Shown here: in pieces, positions 6,839-14,793 of the stretch
Numbering within the stretch: position 1 is the first letter of the stretch
Layout of the letters: the number at the start of each line of letters is the position of its first letter
Assembly (NCBI GenBank): GCA_002431975.1
Contig: DJFA01000060.1
Location: forward strand, 9,936 to 33,842
Length of the DNA: 23,907 bases
Direction: 5' to 3'
Source of the DNA: Ruminococcus sp. UBA5884
GTDB lineage: Bacteria; Bacillota; Clostridia; Oscillospirales; Ruminococcaceae
Translations under genes and position numbers: made by a program
The notes under the pieces: model-generated
The model's input: the letters and a program-made list of their open reading frames with translations, nothing else
Databases searched by the model: none
What the model was told of the DNA's origin: nothing

Positions 6839-9061
6839 TTATTCAGCCCTGAGTATAAATATTCTTGACTCAAAATCATGGCATCTCGGACTGTCGTCCT
6901 TTACTTCGCCTGCTGAATAGTCAGAGGTCATCATGCCATAGTTCATAAGCTCGTCACCATAGGCATAGTATACAGATTTTCCGCCCTCTACCCTGTATCT
7001 TGAATTTTCATCAAGACCATGAAGCTTTATTCTGCGGTAAGGCCCGTTTGCCTCGCTTAAAACTCTGTATACTCCGGCAAGTATGGTTTTTCTGTCATCT
7101 GAAACAACCGACCATGCAGTAAAATTGGATTCAAACGGACTTATAAGCCTGTAGAATGTGCCTTTCTGAATAAGTTCTCTGTATTGTTTGAAAAATGATA
7201 TCTGTGATTTCACTTCATTTATTTCTGACTGTGAAAGTTTTCCGAGGTCAAGTTCATAGCCGAATGTGCCGAAATATGCGGTATTTGCTCTTGTTTCAAG
7301 GCTTGTAATTCTCTCTGTCTGATGATTGGGAACTGCCGAAACATGAGAACCCATGCAGCTGAGCGGATAGCAAAGACTTGTTCCGTACTGGATTTTCTGA
7401 CGTTCAACCGCATCAGTATCATCAGAAGTCCATGCCTGAGGAGCATAATAAAGCATACCTGCATCAAATCTTCCGCCGCCGCTTGCACATGATTCAAAGA
7501 GTATATCAGGAAATTCCGATATAAGCTTTTCATAAAGAGAATATACGCCAAGTATATAGCGGTGAAATATTTCTCCCTGCTGTGACGGCGGATAAGCTGC
7601 GGAAAAACATTCTGTAACCGAACGGTTCATATCCCATTTTATATAGCTGATATCTGAATTTCTTATTATCTGTGCCATCTGATTATAAATATTTTCAACA
7701 ACTTCCGCTCTTGAAAAATCAAGTACGTACTGATTTCTTCCATATGAAGCCGTATAATCAGGGGTTTTGATTATCCAGTCAGGATGCTGTGAATAAAGGC
7801 TGCTTTTTCTGTTTACCATTTCCGGTTCAAACCATATGCCGAATTTCAGACCTGTTTTTCTGATTTTTTCAGAAAGACCGCTTATGCCGTTTTTAAGCTT
7901 GTCATAATTGACATACCAGTCGCCAAGACCTTCCCTGTCGCTGTTTCTTGTACCGAACCAGCCGTCATCAAGAACAAAGAGTTCTATACCGCATTCAGCA
8001 GCCTTCTGAGCGATTTCAACGAGTTTTTCCTCATCATAGTCAAAATATGTGGCTTCCCAGTTGTTTATGAGTACAGGTCTTGTACTGTCACGCCATTTAC
8101 CTCTTGCAAGGCGTGTTCTGAAAAGTCTGTGGAATATCTGACTCATTCCGTTAAGACCTGAATCTGAATATACCATAACTGTTTCAGGAGTCTGGAATGA
8201 TTCTGATGGTTTAAGATTCCATTCAAAACCGAGAGGATTTATTCCTGATAAAATTCTTGTTGTTCCGTATACATCAACTTCAGCCTGCATTATAAAATTT
8301 CCGCTGTATACAAGGCTGAAACCATATACTTCGCCTGAAAATTCATTTGTATCAGGGCGTTTTAAAGCAATAAAAGGGTTATGGTTATGGCTTGAATGAC
8401 CTCTTGCACTTGAAACTGACTGAATACCCTGCTGGAGTTTTCTTGATTTTATATGTCTTTCCCTTGCCCATGCACCTGAAAGCTGAATCATTTCAAAATC
8501 GCTGTCAGGCAGGTCAAGAGATGAACTCATTGCAGAGGTAAGGAACAGATTTTCAGAACCTTTGTTTATAAATCTTGCTGAACGTGCAACTGCATCATGT
8601 TCTGAAAATATAGTATATATAAGTATAAGGTCAGTATTTATATTGTCATCATGGAGCAGTATTTCAAGAGTTTCAGCTTCATTGTCATTTTCCGCATATG
8701 TTGCAGGAAGTCCTTCAAGCTTTGGCTTTCCGGCTGAAATCTTATGGGAAACATATTTAAAATCAGTAATTCTGCTGCCGTTTTCCTGTTTTATCTCAAA
8801 TGCAGGGACTCTGAAATCAGTATGACCATATGAAGGGTATTCCTGTTTCTGATGTTCAAGAGAAAAATAGATATCGTCTTCATAAAGGCAGGCAGACATA
8901 GGACGGTGCATATTTTCATCAAGATGAGAAAATGATGAATTTCTGATATTTTTTCCGAAATACACCTGACCGGGCTGATTATTTTTCATAATTGAGATTA
9001 TATAGCATATTCTGTCATTTGAAAGGTAAAATATTTTTTCATTTTCATTACAGCAAATCAT
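6839..9061 (-). CDS. Alpha-galactosidase, glycoside hydrolase family 36
   Basis: The enzyme releases terminal alpha-1,6-galactose from melibiose, raffinose and related oligosaccharides by a retaining mechanism. The 740-residue protein has the family's N-terminal beta-sandwich (about 1-320), a (beta/alpha)8 catalytic barrel opening at PVLINNWEATYFDYDEEKL (about 329-347) and a C-terminal beta domain. Family signatures include LFVLDDGWFG, FGIWFEPEMVN, the nucleophile Asp in YIKWDMNRS (about D477) and the acid/base Asp in WTSDDTDAVERQKIQYGTS (about 547-548). Length matches family members of about 720-750. No signal peptide is present, so it probably acts in the cytoplasm on imported sugars. An ATG at 9079 is in frame, but AAGAGG at 9069-9074 is well spaced for the ATG at 9061, which is chosen. 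A candidate AraC-type site lies upstream. No dedicated sugar transporter is adjacent. Confidence 0.95.
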   Translation of the reverse strand: MICCNENEKIFYLSNDRICYIISIMKNNQPGQVYFGKNIRNSSFSHLDENMHRPMSACLYEDDIYFSLEHQKQEYPSYGHTDFRVPAFEIKQENGSRITDFKYVSHKISAGKPKLEGLPATYAENDNEAETLEILLHDDNINTDLILIYTIFSEHDAVARSARFINKGSENLFLTSAMSSSLDLPDSDFEMIQLSGAWARERHIKSRKLQQGIQSVSSARGHSSHNHNPFIALKRPDTNEFSGEVYGFSLVYSGNFIMQAEVDVYGTTRILSGINPLGFEWNLKPSESFQTPETVMVYSDSGLNGMSQIFHRLFRTRLARGKWRDSTRPVLINNWEATYFDYDEEKLVEIAQKAAECGIELFVLDDGWFGTRNSDREGLGDWYVNYDKLKNGISGLSEKIRKTGLKFGIWFEPEMVNRKSSLYSQHPDWIIKTPDYTASYGRNQYVLDFSRAEVVENIYNQMAQIIRNSDISYIKWDMNRSVTECFSAAYPPSQQGEIFHRYILGVYSLYEKLISEFPDILFESCASGGGRFDAGMLYYAPQAWTSDDTDAVERQKIQYGTSLCYPLSCMGSHVSAVPNHQTERITSLETRANTAYFGTFGYELDLGKLSQSEINEVKSQISFFKQYRELIQKGTFYRLISPFESNFTAWSVVSDDRKTILAGVYRVLSEANGPYRRIKLHGLDENSRYRVEGGKSVYYAYGDELMNYGMMTSDYSAGEVKDDSPRCHDFESRIFILRAE

Positions 9062-9106
9062 GAGTATACCTCTTTTCATCTGTTATCAGGGATTGCTTTA
9101 ATAAAT

Positions 9107-9112
9107 ATTATA
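9107..9112 (-). promoter_or_regulatory. -10 element of the alpha-galactosidase promoter
   Basis: A perfect TATAAT lies on the minus strand 46 bases upstream of the chosen start codon. Seventeen bases further upstream the -35 hexamer (9130-9135) reads GTTTTA, a poor match. A good -10 with a poor -35 is typical of activator-dependent promoters, and the direct repeats at 9128-9167 overlap this -35. Confidence 0.6.
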
Positions 9113-9127
9113 CTCATAAATCTGCAT

Positions 9128-9167
9128 AATAAAACATGAATTTGTTGAAATAAACATACAATTTGTT
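9128..9167 (-). promoter_or_regulatory. Candidate AraC-type operator, two 21-bp-spaced direct repeats
   Basis: On the plus strand AATAAAACATGAATTTGTT (9128-9146) and AATAAACATACAATTTGTT (9149-9167) match at 14 of 19 positions, including an identical AATTTGTT. The spacing is exactly 21 bases, two helical turns. Direct repeats of this spacing next to or overlapping the -35 are typical of AraC-family activators. The cognate regulator is probably the one encoded at 5948-6838. The distal repeat overlaps the stop codon of the cysteine-rich gene. Confidence 0.55.
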
Positions 9168-9417
9168 ATTTATGCTTATCTGAATTTTTAAGTTTTTTAA
9201 TTATATAGTCATAATTTTTTCTTTTGTGAGGTATCATGCAGTCTGTACAGTTCTTTATGCCTTTTTCGGTAAACGTGAAATTTCCTCCGCATTCAGAGCC
9301 TGAAAAGTAAAGCGGACAATAGCAGAAAAGACAATTGAAATCATCTTCATTATCAGTTTTATGACAGGGAAAATATTCGCATTCCCTGTGCGAGAAGAAT
9401 TTATAGTTATCACTCAT
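9166..9417 (-). CDS. Cysteine-rich small-domain protein
   Basis: This 83-residue protein resembles the cysteine-rich small domain family, a presumed metal-binding module sometimes found with cobalamin-related genes. It carries nine cysteines in HRECEYFPCH (11-20), NCLFCYCPLYFSG (about 28-40), SEC and NCTDC (about 56-60), and ends in a lysine-rich tail. The pattern suggests one or two Zn or Fe-S sites, but no ligand set is proven. The ATG at 9417 follows AAAGGA with nine bases of spacing. A MITE-like repeat begins 28 bases upstream of the start codon. The gene ends 104 bases before the alpha-galactosidase start and could be read together with it, though a separate promoter lies between. Its role is unknown. 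Confidence 0.75.
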   Translation of the reverse strand: MSDNYKFFSHRECEYFPCHKTDNEDDFNCLFCYCPLYFSGSECGGNFTFTEKGIKNCTDCMIPHKRKNYDYIIKKLKNSDKHK

Positions 9418-9444
9418 TTTTATAATCCTTTTTCAATATTATTT

Positions 9445-9626
9445 AATGCCAGTTCGATGAATGTTATTTGTAGGGGCGACCATTGGTCGCCCGTTATGGT
9501 TTATCAATAATTTTATCAATTGACCAATGATTTTTCATATCGAAAACAAATATCAAATTTATATTTTATAATTCCGGCGGGCGAACACAGTTCGCCCCTA
9601 CAGAAACAATCCGTCTAATTTGTGTT
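9445..9626. repeat. MITE-like palindromic repeat upstream of the cysteine-rich gene
   Basis: This 182-base element starts with AATGCCAGTTCGA (9445-9457) and ends with TCTAATTTGTGTT (9614-9626), which matches the right end of the 18143-18283 copy at 10 of 13 positions. The left arm is the hairpin GGGCGACCATTGGTCGCCC and the right arm CGGGCGAACACAGTTCGCCC, both bordered by TGTAG or CTACAG. The AT-rich middle differs from the other copies. No coding sequence is seen. Confidence 0.8.
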
Positions 9627-9763
9627 GTACTGAAATTATATCATAATAAAGTATGTATTTCAACATATAAAGTCACTCATGCACAAATTATCTGAACATA
9701 TGTATTTTTTTTTATTGTTTATACACGAAATGATTTTAATTTAAAAATATTGATAAAAAACCA

Positions 9764-9792
9764 TTGACAAAATAATAACAATATGCTACAAT
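9764..9792 (+). promoter_or_regulatory. Sigma-A-type promoter of adhE
   Basis: TTGACA (9764-9769), a 17-base spacer and TACAAT (9787-9792) form a near-perfect promoter. Transcription should start near 9799, giving a 5' leader of about 147 bases before the adhE ATG at 9946. Confidence 0.8.
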
Positions 9793-9799
9793 CATATTG

Positions 9800-9817
9800 T
9801 CGATAAAAAGTTATCGA
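9800..9817 (+). promoter_or_regulatory. Candidate Rex-like operator at the adhE start site
   Basis: A perfect 7-4-7 inverted repeat, TCGATAA-AAAG-TTATCGA, overlaps the predicted transcription start. Its geometry matches sites of the NADH-sensing repressor Rex (TTGTTAA-N4-TTAACAA in many Firmicutes), and adhE is a classical Rex target. The bases differ from that consensus (TCGATAA for TTGTTAA), so it could also belong to another repressor. A repressor bound here would block initiation. Confidence 0.45.
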
Positions 9818-9945
9818 TAAAACACAACTGATAAAAGCTTATATCCGGTTCAGCCGGCAGTTTATGCACTGTGATAAACAGTCCCGCTGATTTTCTGCGG
9901 GCGGAACGGAACAATAAATTATTATCAAGAATAGGAGAAGAATTT
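9818..9945 (+). other. Structured 5' leader of adhE
   Basis: The untranslated leader holds three small hairpins in a row: CCGG at 9845-9848 with 9854-9857, GTTTAT at 9860-9865 with ATAAAC at 9874-9879, and CCCGC at 9883-9887 with GCGGG at 9897-9901. None is followed by a T-run, so they do not look like terminators. I do not recognise a known riboswitch. An AGGAGA at 9933-9938 serves the ATG at 9946. Confidence 0.45.
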
Positions 9946-12591
9946 ATGAAAGAAGAAATGGTGATGGAAAAAGCAAGCAATCTCGTTGACAGTGTTGAGA
10001 CGCTTGAAAAGAAAATCGCTGAAGTAAAAGCTGCTCAGGCAAAGTTTGCAGAATTTACTCAGGAACAGGTTGATAAGATATTCCAGGCTGCTGCAATCGC
10101 TGCAAACAAGCAGAGAATCCCGCTTGCTAAAATGGCTGTCGAAGAAACAGGTATGGGTATCGTAGAAGACAAGGTTATCAAGAATAACTATGCTGCCGAA
10201 TATATCTACAATGCTTACAAGCATACAAAAACCTGCGGAGTAATCGAAGAAGACAAGTCATTCGGAATCACAAAGATTGCTGAACCAATCGGTCTTATTG
10301 CTGCTGTAATTCCTACAACAAACCCTACTTCAACTGCTATTTTCAAAACCCTTATCTCACTCAAGACAAGAAACGGTATCATAATTTCTCCTCATCCAAG
10401 AGCTAAAAAATCAACAATAGCTGCTGCAAAGATTGTTCTTGATGCTGCTGTTGCAGCCGGTGCTCCTGAAGGCATTATCGGCTGGATTGATGTTCCTTCA
10501 CTCGAACTTACAAACACAATCATGAGAGATGCAGACATAATCCTCGCTACAGGCGGTCCTGGAATGGTTAAATCAGCATATTCATCAGGTACACCTGCTC
10601 TCGGTGTAGGTGCCGGAAATGCTTCAGCTATCATTGATTCATCAGCTGATATAATAAACGCTGTAAACTCAATCATTCATTCAAAAACTTTCGATAACGG
10701 TATGATTTGTGCTACAGAACAGACTGTTATCGCTGACAAGACAATATATGACGCTGTAAAGGATGAATTCATCAAGAGAGGCTGCTATTTCCTCAACGAT
10801 GAAGAAAAGGATAAAATCAGAAAGACAATGCTTATCAACGGTGCACTCAATGCAAAGATAGTTGGTCAGCGTCCTGTAACAATCGCAAAGATGGCTGGCT
10901 TTGAAGTTCCGGAAGATACAAAGGTTCTTATCGGTGAAGCTACAAGCACAGGCGTTGAAGAAGCATTTGGTCATGAAAAGCTTACTACAATCCTTGGTAT
11001 GTACAAGTCAGAAAACTTTGACAATGCTCTTGATATAGCAGAAGAACTCCTTGTAAACAATGGCGGTCTTGGCCATACATCAGTTCTCTGGATAGACAAT
11101 GTAAATGAAAGAGAAAAGCTCAACAAGTTTGCTGCAAGAATGAAGACATGCCGTCTTATCATCAATACTCCTTCATCACTCGGCGGTATCGGTGACCTTT
11201 ACAACTTCAAGCTTGCTCCTTCACTCACACTTGGCTGCGGTTCATGGGGCGGAAACTCCATTTCTGAAAACGTAGGAGTTAAACATCTTTTAAATATCAA
11301 AACAGTTGCTGAGAGGAGAGAGAATATGCTGTGGTTCAGAACACCTCAGAAGGTTTACTTTAAGAAGGGCTGTCTGCCGGTAGCACTTGACGAACTTAAA
11401 AATGTAATGAACAAGAAAAAGGCATTTATCGTTACAGACTCATTCCTCTATAAGAGCGGCATGACAAAGTGCATTACAGATAAACTTGATGAAATGGGTA
11501 TTGCTTACTCAGTATTCTCAGATGTAGCTCCTGACCCGACTCTTGCCTGTGCAGAAGAAGGCGTAAAGGCTATCAGAGCATTTGAACCTGACTGCATTAT
11601 CGCTCTCGGCGGCGGTTCAGCAATGGATGCCGGCAAGATTATGTGGGTAATGTATGAACATCCGGAAGCTGACTTCATGGATATGGCTATGCGTTTCATC
11701 GATATCAGAAAACGTGTATACACATTCCCTAAGATGGGTGAAAAGGCATACTTCATTGCAGTTCCTACATCTTCAGGTACAGGTTCTGAAGTTACTCCTT
11801 TCGCAGTTATCACAGACCAGGAAACAGGTATCAAATATCCTCTGGCTGACTATCAGCTCCTTCCTAATATGGCAATCATTGATACAGACCTTATGATGTC
11901 AGCACCTAAGGGACTTACATCAGCATCAGGTATCGACGCTATGACTCATGCTCTTGAAGCATATGCTTCAGTAATGGCTACTGATTATACAGATGGTCTT
12001 GCACTCAAGGCTCTCAAGAATATATTCACATATCTGCCGTCAGCATACAACAATGGTCAGACAGATATCATCGCAAGAGAAAAAATGGCTGATGCTTCAA
12101 CAATGGCTGGTATGGCATTTGCAAATGCATTCCTCGGTGTATGCCACTCAATGGCTCATAAGCTCGGTGCATTCCACCACATTCCTCACGGTGTTGCAAA
12201 CGCTCTCCTCATCAACGAAGTAATGAAGTTCAACGTTGCAACTGCTCCAAGAAAGATGGGTACATTCTCACAGTATCAGTATCCTCATGTTCTTGAAAGA
12301 TATGCAGAATGTGCAAGATTTGTAGGCGTAACAGGCAAGGACGACCAGGAAGTATTCGATAAATTCCTCGTTAAGATTGATGAACTCAAGGCTGCTGTAG
12401 GTATTCCTAAGACTATCAAGGAATGGTTTGAAAGAACAGGCTGCTCTACTGAAGAAAAATTCCTTAACGAACTCGATGCAATGGTTGAACAGGCATTCGA
12501 TGACCAGTGCACAGGTGCTAACCCACGTTATCCGCTTATGAAGGAACTCAAAGAAATGTATCTCACTGTATTCTACGGCGAGAATAAGTAA
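9946..12591 (+). CDS. adhE: Bifunctional acetaldehyde-CoA/alcohol dehydrogenase
   Basis: AdhE reduces acetyl-CoA to acetaldehyde and then ethanol, using two NADH, and regenerates NAD+ during fermentation; family members assemble into cytoplasmic spirosomes. The 881-residue protein has an N-terminal CoA-acylating aldehyde dehydrogenase domain (about 1-440), with catalytic C255 in NGMICATEQ and TNPTSTAIFK near 125-134. The C-terminal iron-dependent alcohol dehydrogenase domain (about 460-881) has GGGSAMDAGK at 555-564 for NAD binding. Its metal-ligand segments are SGIDAMTHALEAY and HSMAHKLGAFHHIPHG. Length is standard for the fusion. The frame is open for 25 further codons upstream (from 9871), but those fall in the structured leader without a ribosome binding site. 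The ATG at 9946 follows AGGAGA and is chosen. A small kinase-like gene follows after 16 bases, so the two form an operon. Confidence 0.97.
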   Translation: MKEEMVMEKASNLVDSVETLEKKIAEVKAAQAKFAEFTQEQVDKIFQAAAIAANKQRIPLAKMAVEETGMGIVEDKVIKNNYAAEYIYNAYKHTKTCGVIEEDKSFGITKIAEPIGLIAAVIPTTNPTSTAIFKTLISLKTRNGIIISPHPRAKKSTIAAAKIVLDAAVAAGAPEGIIGWIDVPSLELTNTIMRDADIILATGGPGMVKSAYSSGTPALGVGAGNASAIIDSSADIINAVNSIIHSKTFDNGMICATEQTVIADKTIYDAVKDEFIKRGCYFLNDEEKDKIRKTMLINGALNAKIVGQRPVTIAKMAGFEVPEDTKVLIGEATSTGVEEAFGHEKLTTILGMYKSENFDNALDIAEELLVNNGGLGHTSVLWIDNVNEREKLNKFAARMKTCRLIINTPSSLGGIGDLYNFKLAPSLTLGCGSWGGNSISENVGVKHLLNIKTVAERRENMLWFRTPQKVYFKKGCLPVALDELKNVMNKKKAFIVTDSFLYKSGMTKCITDKLDEMGIAYSVFSDVAPDPTLACAEEGVKAIRAFEPDCIIALGGGSAMDAGKIMWVMYEHPEADFMDMAMRFIDIRKRVYTFPKMGEKAYFIAVPTSSGTGSEVTPFAVITDQETGIKYPLADYQLLPNMAIIDTDLMMSAPKGLTSASGIDAMTHALEAYASVMATDYTDGLALKALKNIFTYLPSAYNNGQTDIIAREKMADASTMAGMAFANAFLGVCHSMAHKLGAFHHIPHGVANALLINEVMKFNVATAPRKMGTFSQYQYPHVLERYAECARFVGVTGKDDQEVFDKFLVKIDELKAAVGIPKTIKEWFERTGCSTEEKFLNELDAMVEQAFDDQCTGANPRYPLMKELKEMYLTVFYGENK

Positions 12592-12607
12592 AGGAGGATG
12601 AATTTTT

Positions 12608-13357
12608 ATGAATTTTGAAAAAGTTATTGCAGAAAGACCTTCCAAAACTATTTACAAGGACGGAGATACTGTAATCAAGGTTTTTGATGAACACTTCTCA
12701 AAATCTGATATTCTCAACGAAGCTCTCAATCAGGCAAGAGTTGAAGAAACAGGTCTTAAAATTCCTAAGATTATCGAAGTAAAGAAAATCGACGGCAAAT
12801 GGGCAATTATTTCAGAATTTGCTGAAGGCAAGACTCTTGCACAGCTTATGAAGGAAAACCCTGACAAGATTGATGAATATCTTGAACTTTTCGTTAATCT
12901 CCAGCTTGAAGTACAGAGTAAGAAATCTCCGCTTCTCAACAAGCTCAAAGATAAGATGAACCGCAAGATAAGCGAATCAAGTCTTGATGCTACTACAAGA
13001 TATGAACTTCATACACGTCTTGAAAGCATGCCTAAGCATAATAAAGTATGCCATGGTGATTTCAATCCAAGCAATATAATCATCTCATCTGACGGCACAG
13101 CAAATATCATTGACTGGTCACACGCAACACAGGGCAATGCAAGTGCTGATGCAGCAAGAACATACCTCCTTTTCCGTCTTGCAGGTCAGGACGAAATCGC
13201 AGAAAAATATCTCAAGCTTTTCTGTGAAAAGAGCGACACTGCAAAGCAGTATGTTGAACAGTGGCTTCCTATCGTAGCAGCTTCACAGTCTGTAAAGGGC
13301 AAGCCTGAAGAAAAAGAATTCCTTATGAAGTGGGTAGACGTAGTAGATTACGATTAA
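12608..13357 (+). CDS. APH/choline-kinase-fold phosphotransferase
   Basis: This 249-residue cytoplasmic protein has the aminoglycoside-phosphotransferase/choline-kinase fold. A candidate ATP lysine (K24) lies in DTVIKVFDE, the Brenner motif is HGDFNPSN (149-156) and the metal-binding Asp is in IIDWSH (about D169). These residues suggest an active small-molecule kinase, but the substrate is unknown. Related proteins in Clostridia are often annotated as aminoglycoside phosphotransferase although their role is probably metabolic; nothing here points to antibiotic resistance. The gene starts 16 bases after adhE behind a very strong AAAGGAGG (12591-12598) that overlaps the adhE stop codon. It is followed by a clear terminator, so it is the last gene of the adhE operon. 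Its co-expression with a fermentation enzyme is the best clue to function. Confidence 0.85.
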   Translation: MNFEKVIAERPSKTIYKDGDTVIKVFDEHFSKSDILNEALNQARVEETGLKIPKIIEVKKIDGKWAIISEFAEGKTLAQLMKENPDKIDEYLELFVNLQLEVQSKKSPLLNKLKDKMNRKISESSLDATTRYELHTRLESMPKHNKVCHGDFNPSNIIISSDGTANIIDWSHATQGNASADAARTYLLFRLAGQDEIAEKYLKLFCEKSDTAKQYVEQWLPIVAASQSVKGKPEEKEFLMKWVDVVDYD

Positions 13358-13373
13358 TCTTCATTAAAAATAA

Positions 13374-13413
13374 AAATGGTGTGGTATCATTGATATCACA
13401 CCATTTGTTTTTA
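13374..13413 (+). terminator. Terminator of the adhE operon
   Basis: A 15-bp stem (13374-13388 with 13392-13406, one G-U pair, three-base loop) is followed by GTTTTTAT. It starts 17 bases past the kinase stop codon. Confidence 0.9.
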
Positions 13414-13480
13414 TATCGAAATCGAATTGGCATTATTTTTATGAAAATTTTTCATTGCTATAGCTATTTTTAAAATAGTA

Positions 13481-13489
13481 TGGTATAAT
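13481..13489 (+). promoter_or_regulatory. Extended -10 promoter of the yfmF-yfmH-lgt operon
   Basis: TGGTATAAT is a TGN-extended -10 with a perfect TATAAT at 13484-13489, 31 bases upstream of the yfmF ATG. No good -35 hexamer is found at 16-18 bases, which an extended -10 can tolerate. Confidence 0.6.
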
Positions 13490-13519
13490 AAATTATATTT
13501 GTAGGAGGTATAATTTTAT

Positions 13520-14788
13520 ATGTCTATTTTATATTCAAGAGATGAAATCGGCAAAGGAGTAAGTTTTACTTCCATAGCTGATTCAAAATTCAAAACAAAT
13601 ACCATACGAATAAAGTTCATAACTGAACTCAGTGAAGAAACTGCTGCTGCAAATGCTCTTGCAGTCGGAACTGTTGCCGCTTCAAACAGCAGATATCCTT
13701 CACAGACTGAACTTTCAGCCAGAATCAATGAACTTTACGGCGGAGCTATTTTTGCTGATGTTGAAAAAGCCGGAGATTTTCAGGTTCTTACATTCGGAGC
13801 AAGCGTTATAAATAATGAATATACATTTGACAATGAAGATATTTTAAATGAAATGCTTGATATCATTGAATGCTGTATATTTGAACCGAATATTTCAGAC
13901 GGCGGATTTGACAGAAAGGAATTTCAGTACAGAAAACAGGATGTACTTGATTCAATCGATACTGAAATAAATAATAAACGCAGCTATGCAATACTCAGAG
14001 CACAAAAAACTATATTCAGGGACGAACCTGCATCATATTCATCATACGGCACAAGGGAAAATGCTGAAAAACTCACTGCTGAATCTGTATATCAGAGATA
14101 TCTTGGTCTGCTTGAAACTGCTGCAATAGAGATATACTATGTAGGAGCAGAGGAAAAGCCTGAAATAAAGGAACGTTTCAGAAAAGCATTTGCAGGAAAG
14201 AAAAGAAACTGTAAAAAAATACAGATAAAGGCTGCAAGTCCTATGAAACCCGAAGCTGAAAAGGTTACTGAAAGATTTGATGTAAACCAGAGCAAGCTTG
14301 TTATGGCATATAAGACTGATTATGAGGATATATATCCGGTAATAGTTATGAATACAATTCTCGGAGGTTCTCCTGTATCAAAGCTTTTTGCAAATGTGCG
14401 TGAAAAAATGAGTCTTTGCTATTACTGTGCAAGTTCATTTGCAGGCAGTAAAAATACTCTTATAATTGACAGCGGCATTGAAAATGAAAATATCGAAAAA
14501 GCAGAAAAAGCTATAAATGAACAGTTTGAACAGATAAAATCAGGAAATATAAGTGATGAGGAAATGGAAAATGCCGTTCTCAGCCTTGTAAATTCAATAA
14601 AAGGAATCGGAGATACTCCTGCTTCATATATAAGCTGGTATTTCAGAACTATGTGCAGAGGAAAAATTATTGACCCTGATGAAGAAATAAAACAGATAAA
14701 GCTTGTTTCAAAGGAACAGGTTATCGAATGTGCAAAATCATTTGTACCTGATACTGTTTATGTTATGACAGGCAATGAGGAGGAATGA
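13520..14788 (+). CDS. yfmF: M16-family peptidase-like protein YfmF (non-catalytic partner)
   Basis: This 422-residue protein has the two-lobed insulinase (M16) fold but lacks the HxxEH zinc motif; where it would fall the sequence runs SNSRYPSQTELSARINELYG (about 57-76). It therefore resembles the inactive partner of a two-subunit M16 enzyme. The C-terminal lobe keeps the family segment GSPVSKLFANVREKMSLCYY (about 287-306). In B. subtilis, the YmfF/YfmF and YmfH/YfmH pair is linked to elongation factor P modification with 5-aminopentanol; whether that holds here is inferred. TAGGAGG at 13502-13508 sets the ATG at 13520. It is the first gene of a three-gene operon with yfmH and lgt, and yfmH begins within or just after its stop codon. 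Confidence 0.85.
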   Translation: MSILYSRDEIGKGVSFTSIADSKFKTNTIRIKFITELSEETAAANALAVGTVAASNSRYPSQTELSARINELYGGAIFADVEKAGDFQVLTFGASVINNEYTFDNEDILNEMLDIIECCIFEPNISDGGFDRKEFQYRKQDVLDSIDTEINNKRSYAILRAQKTIFRDEPASYSSYGTRENAEKLTAESVYQRYLGLLETAAIEIYYVGAEEKPEIKERFRKAFAGKKRNCKKIQIKAASPMKPEAEKVTERFDVNQSKLVMAYKTDYEDIYPVIVMNTILGGSPVSKLFANVREKMSLCYYCASSFAGSKNTLIIDSGIENENIEKAEKAINEQFEQIKSGNISDEEMENAVLSLVNSIKGIGDTPASYISWYFRTMCRGKIIDPDEEIKQIKLVSKEQVIECAKSFVPDTVYVMTGNEEE

Positions 14789-14793
14789 ACCGT

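Noticed and set aside
9871..9945. Upstream extension of adhE by 25 codons
   Set aside because: It covers the leader hairpins, lacks a ribosome binding site and is not part of AdhE, while AGGAGA precedes the ATG at 9946.
12608..13357. Aminoglycoside resistance gene
   Set aside because: The fold matches the APH superfamily, but the operon with adhE and lack of any mobile or resistance context point to a metabolic kinase.
13520..14788. Active zinc protease
   Set aside because: The HxxEH motif is absent, so it is better read as the non-catalytic partner of the M16 pair.
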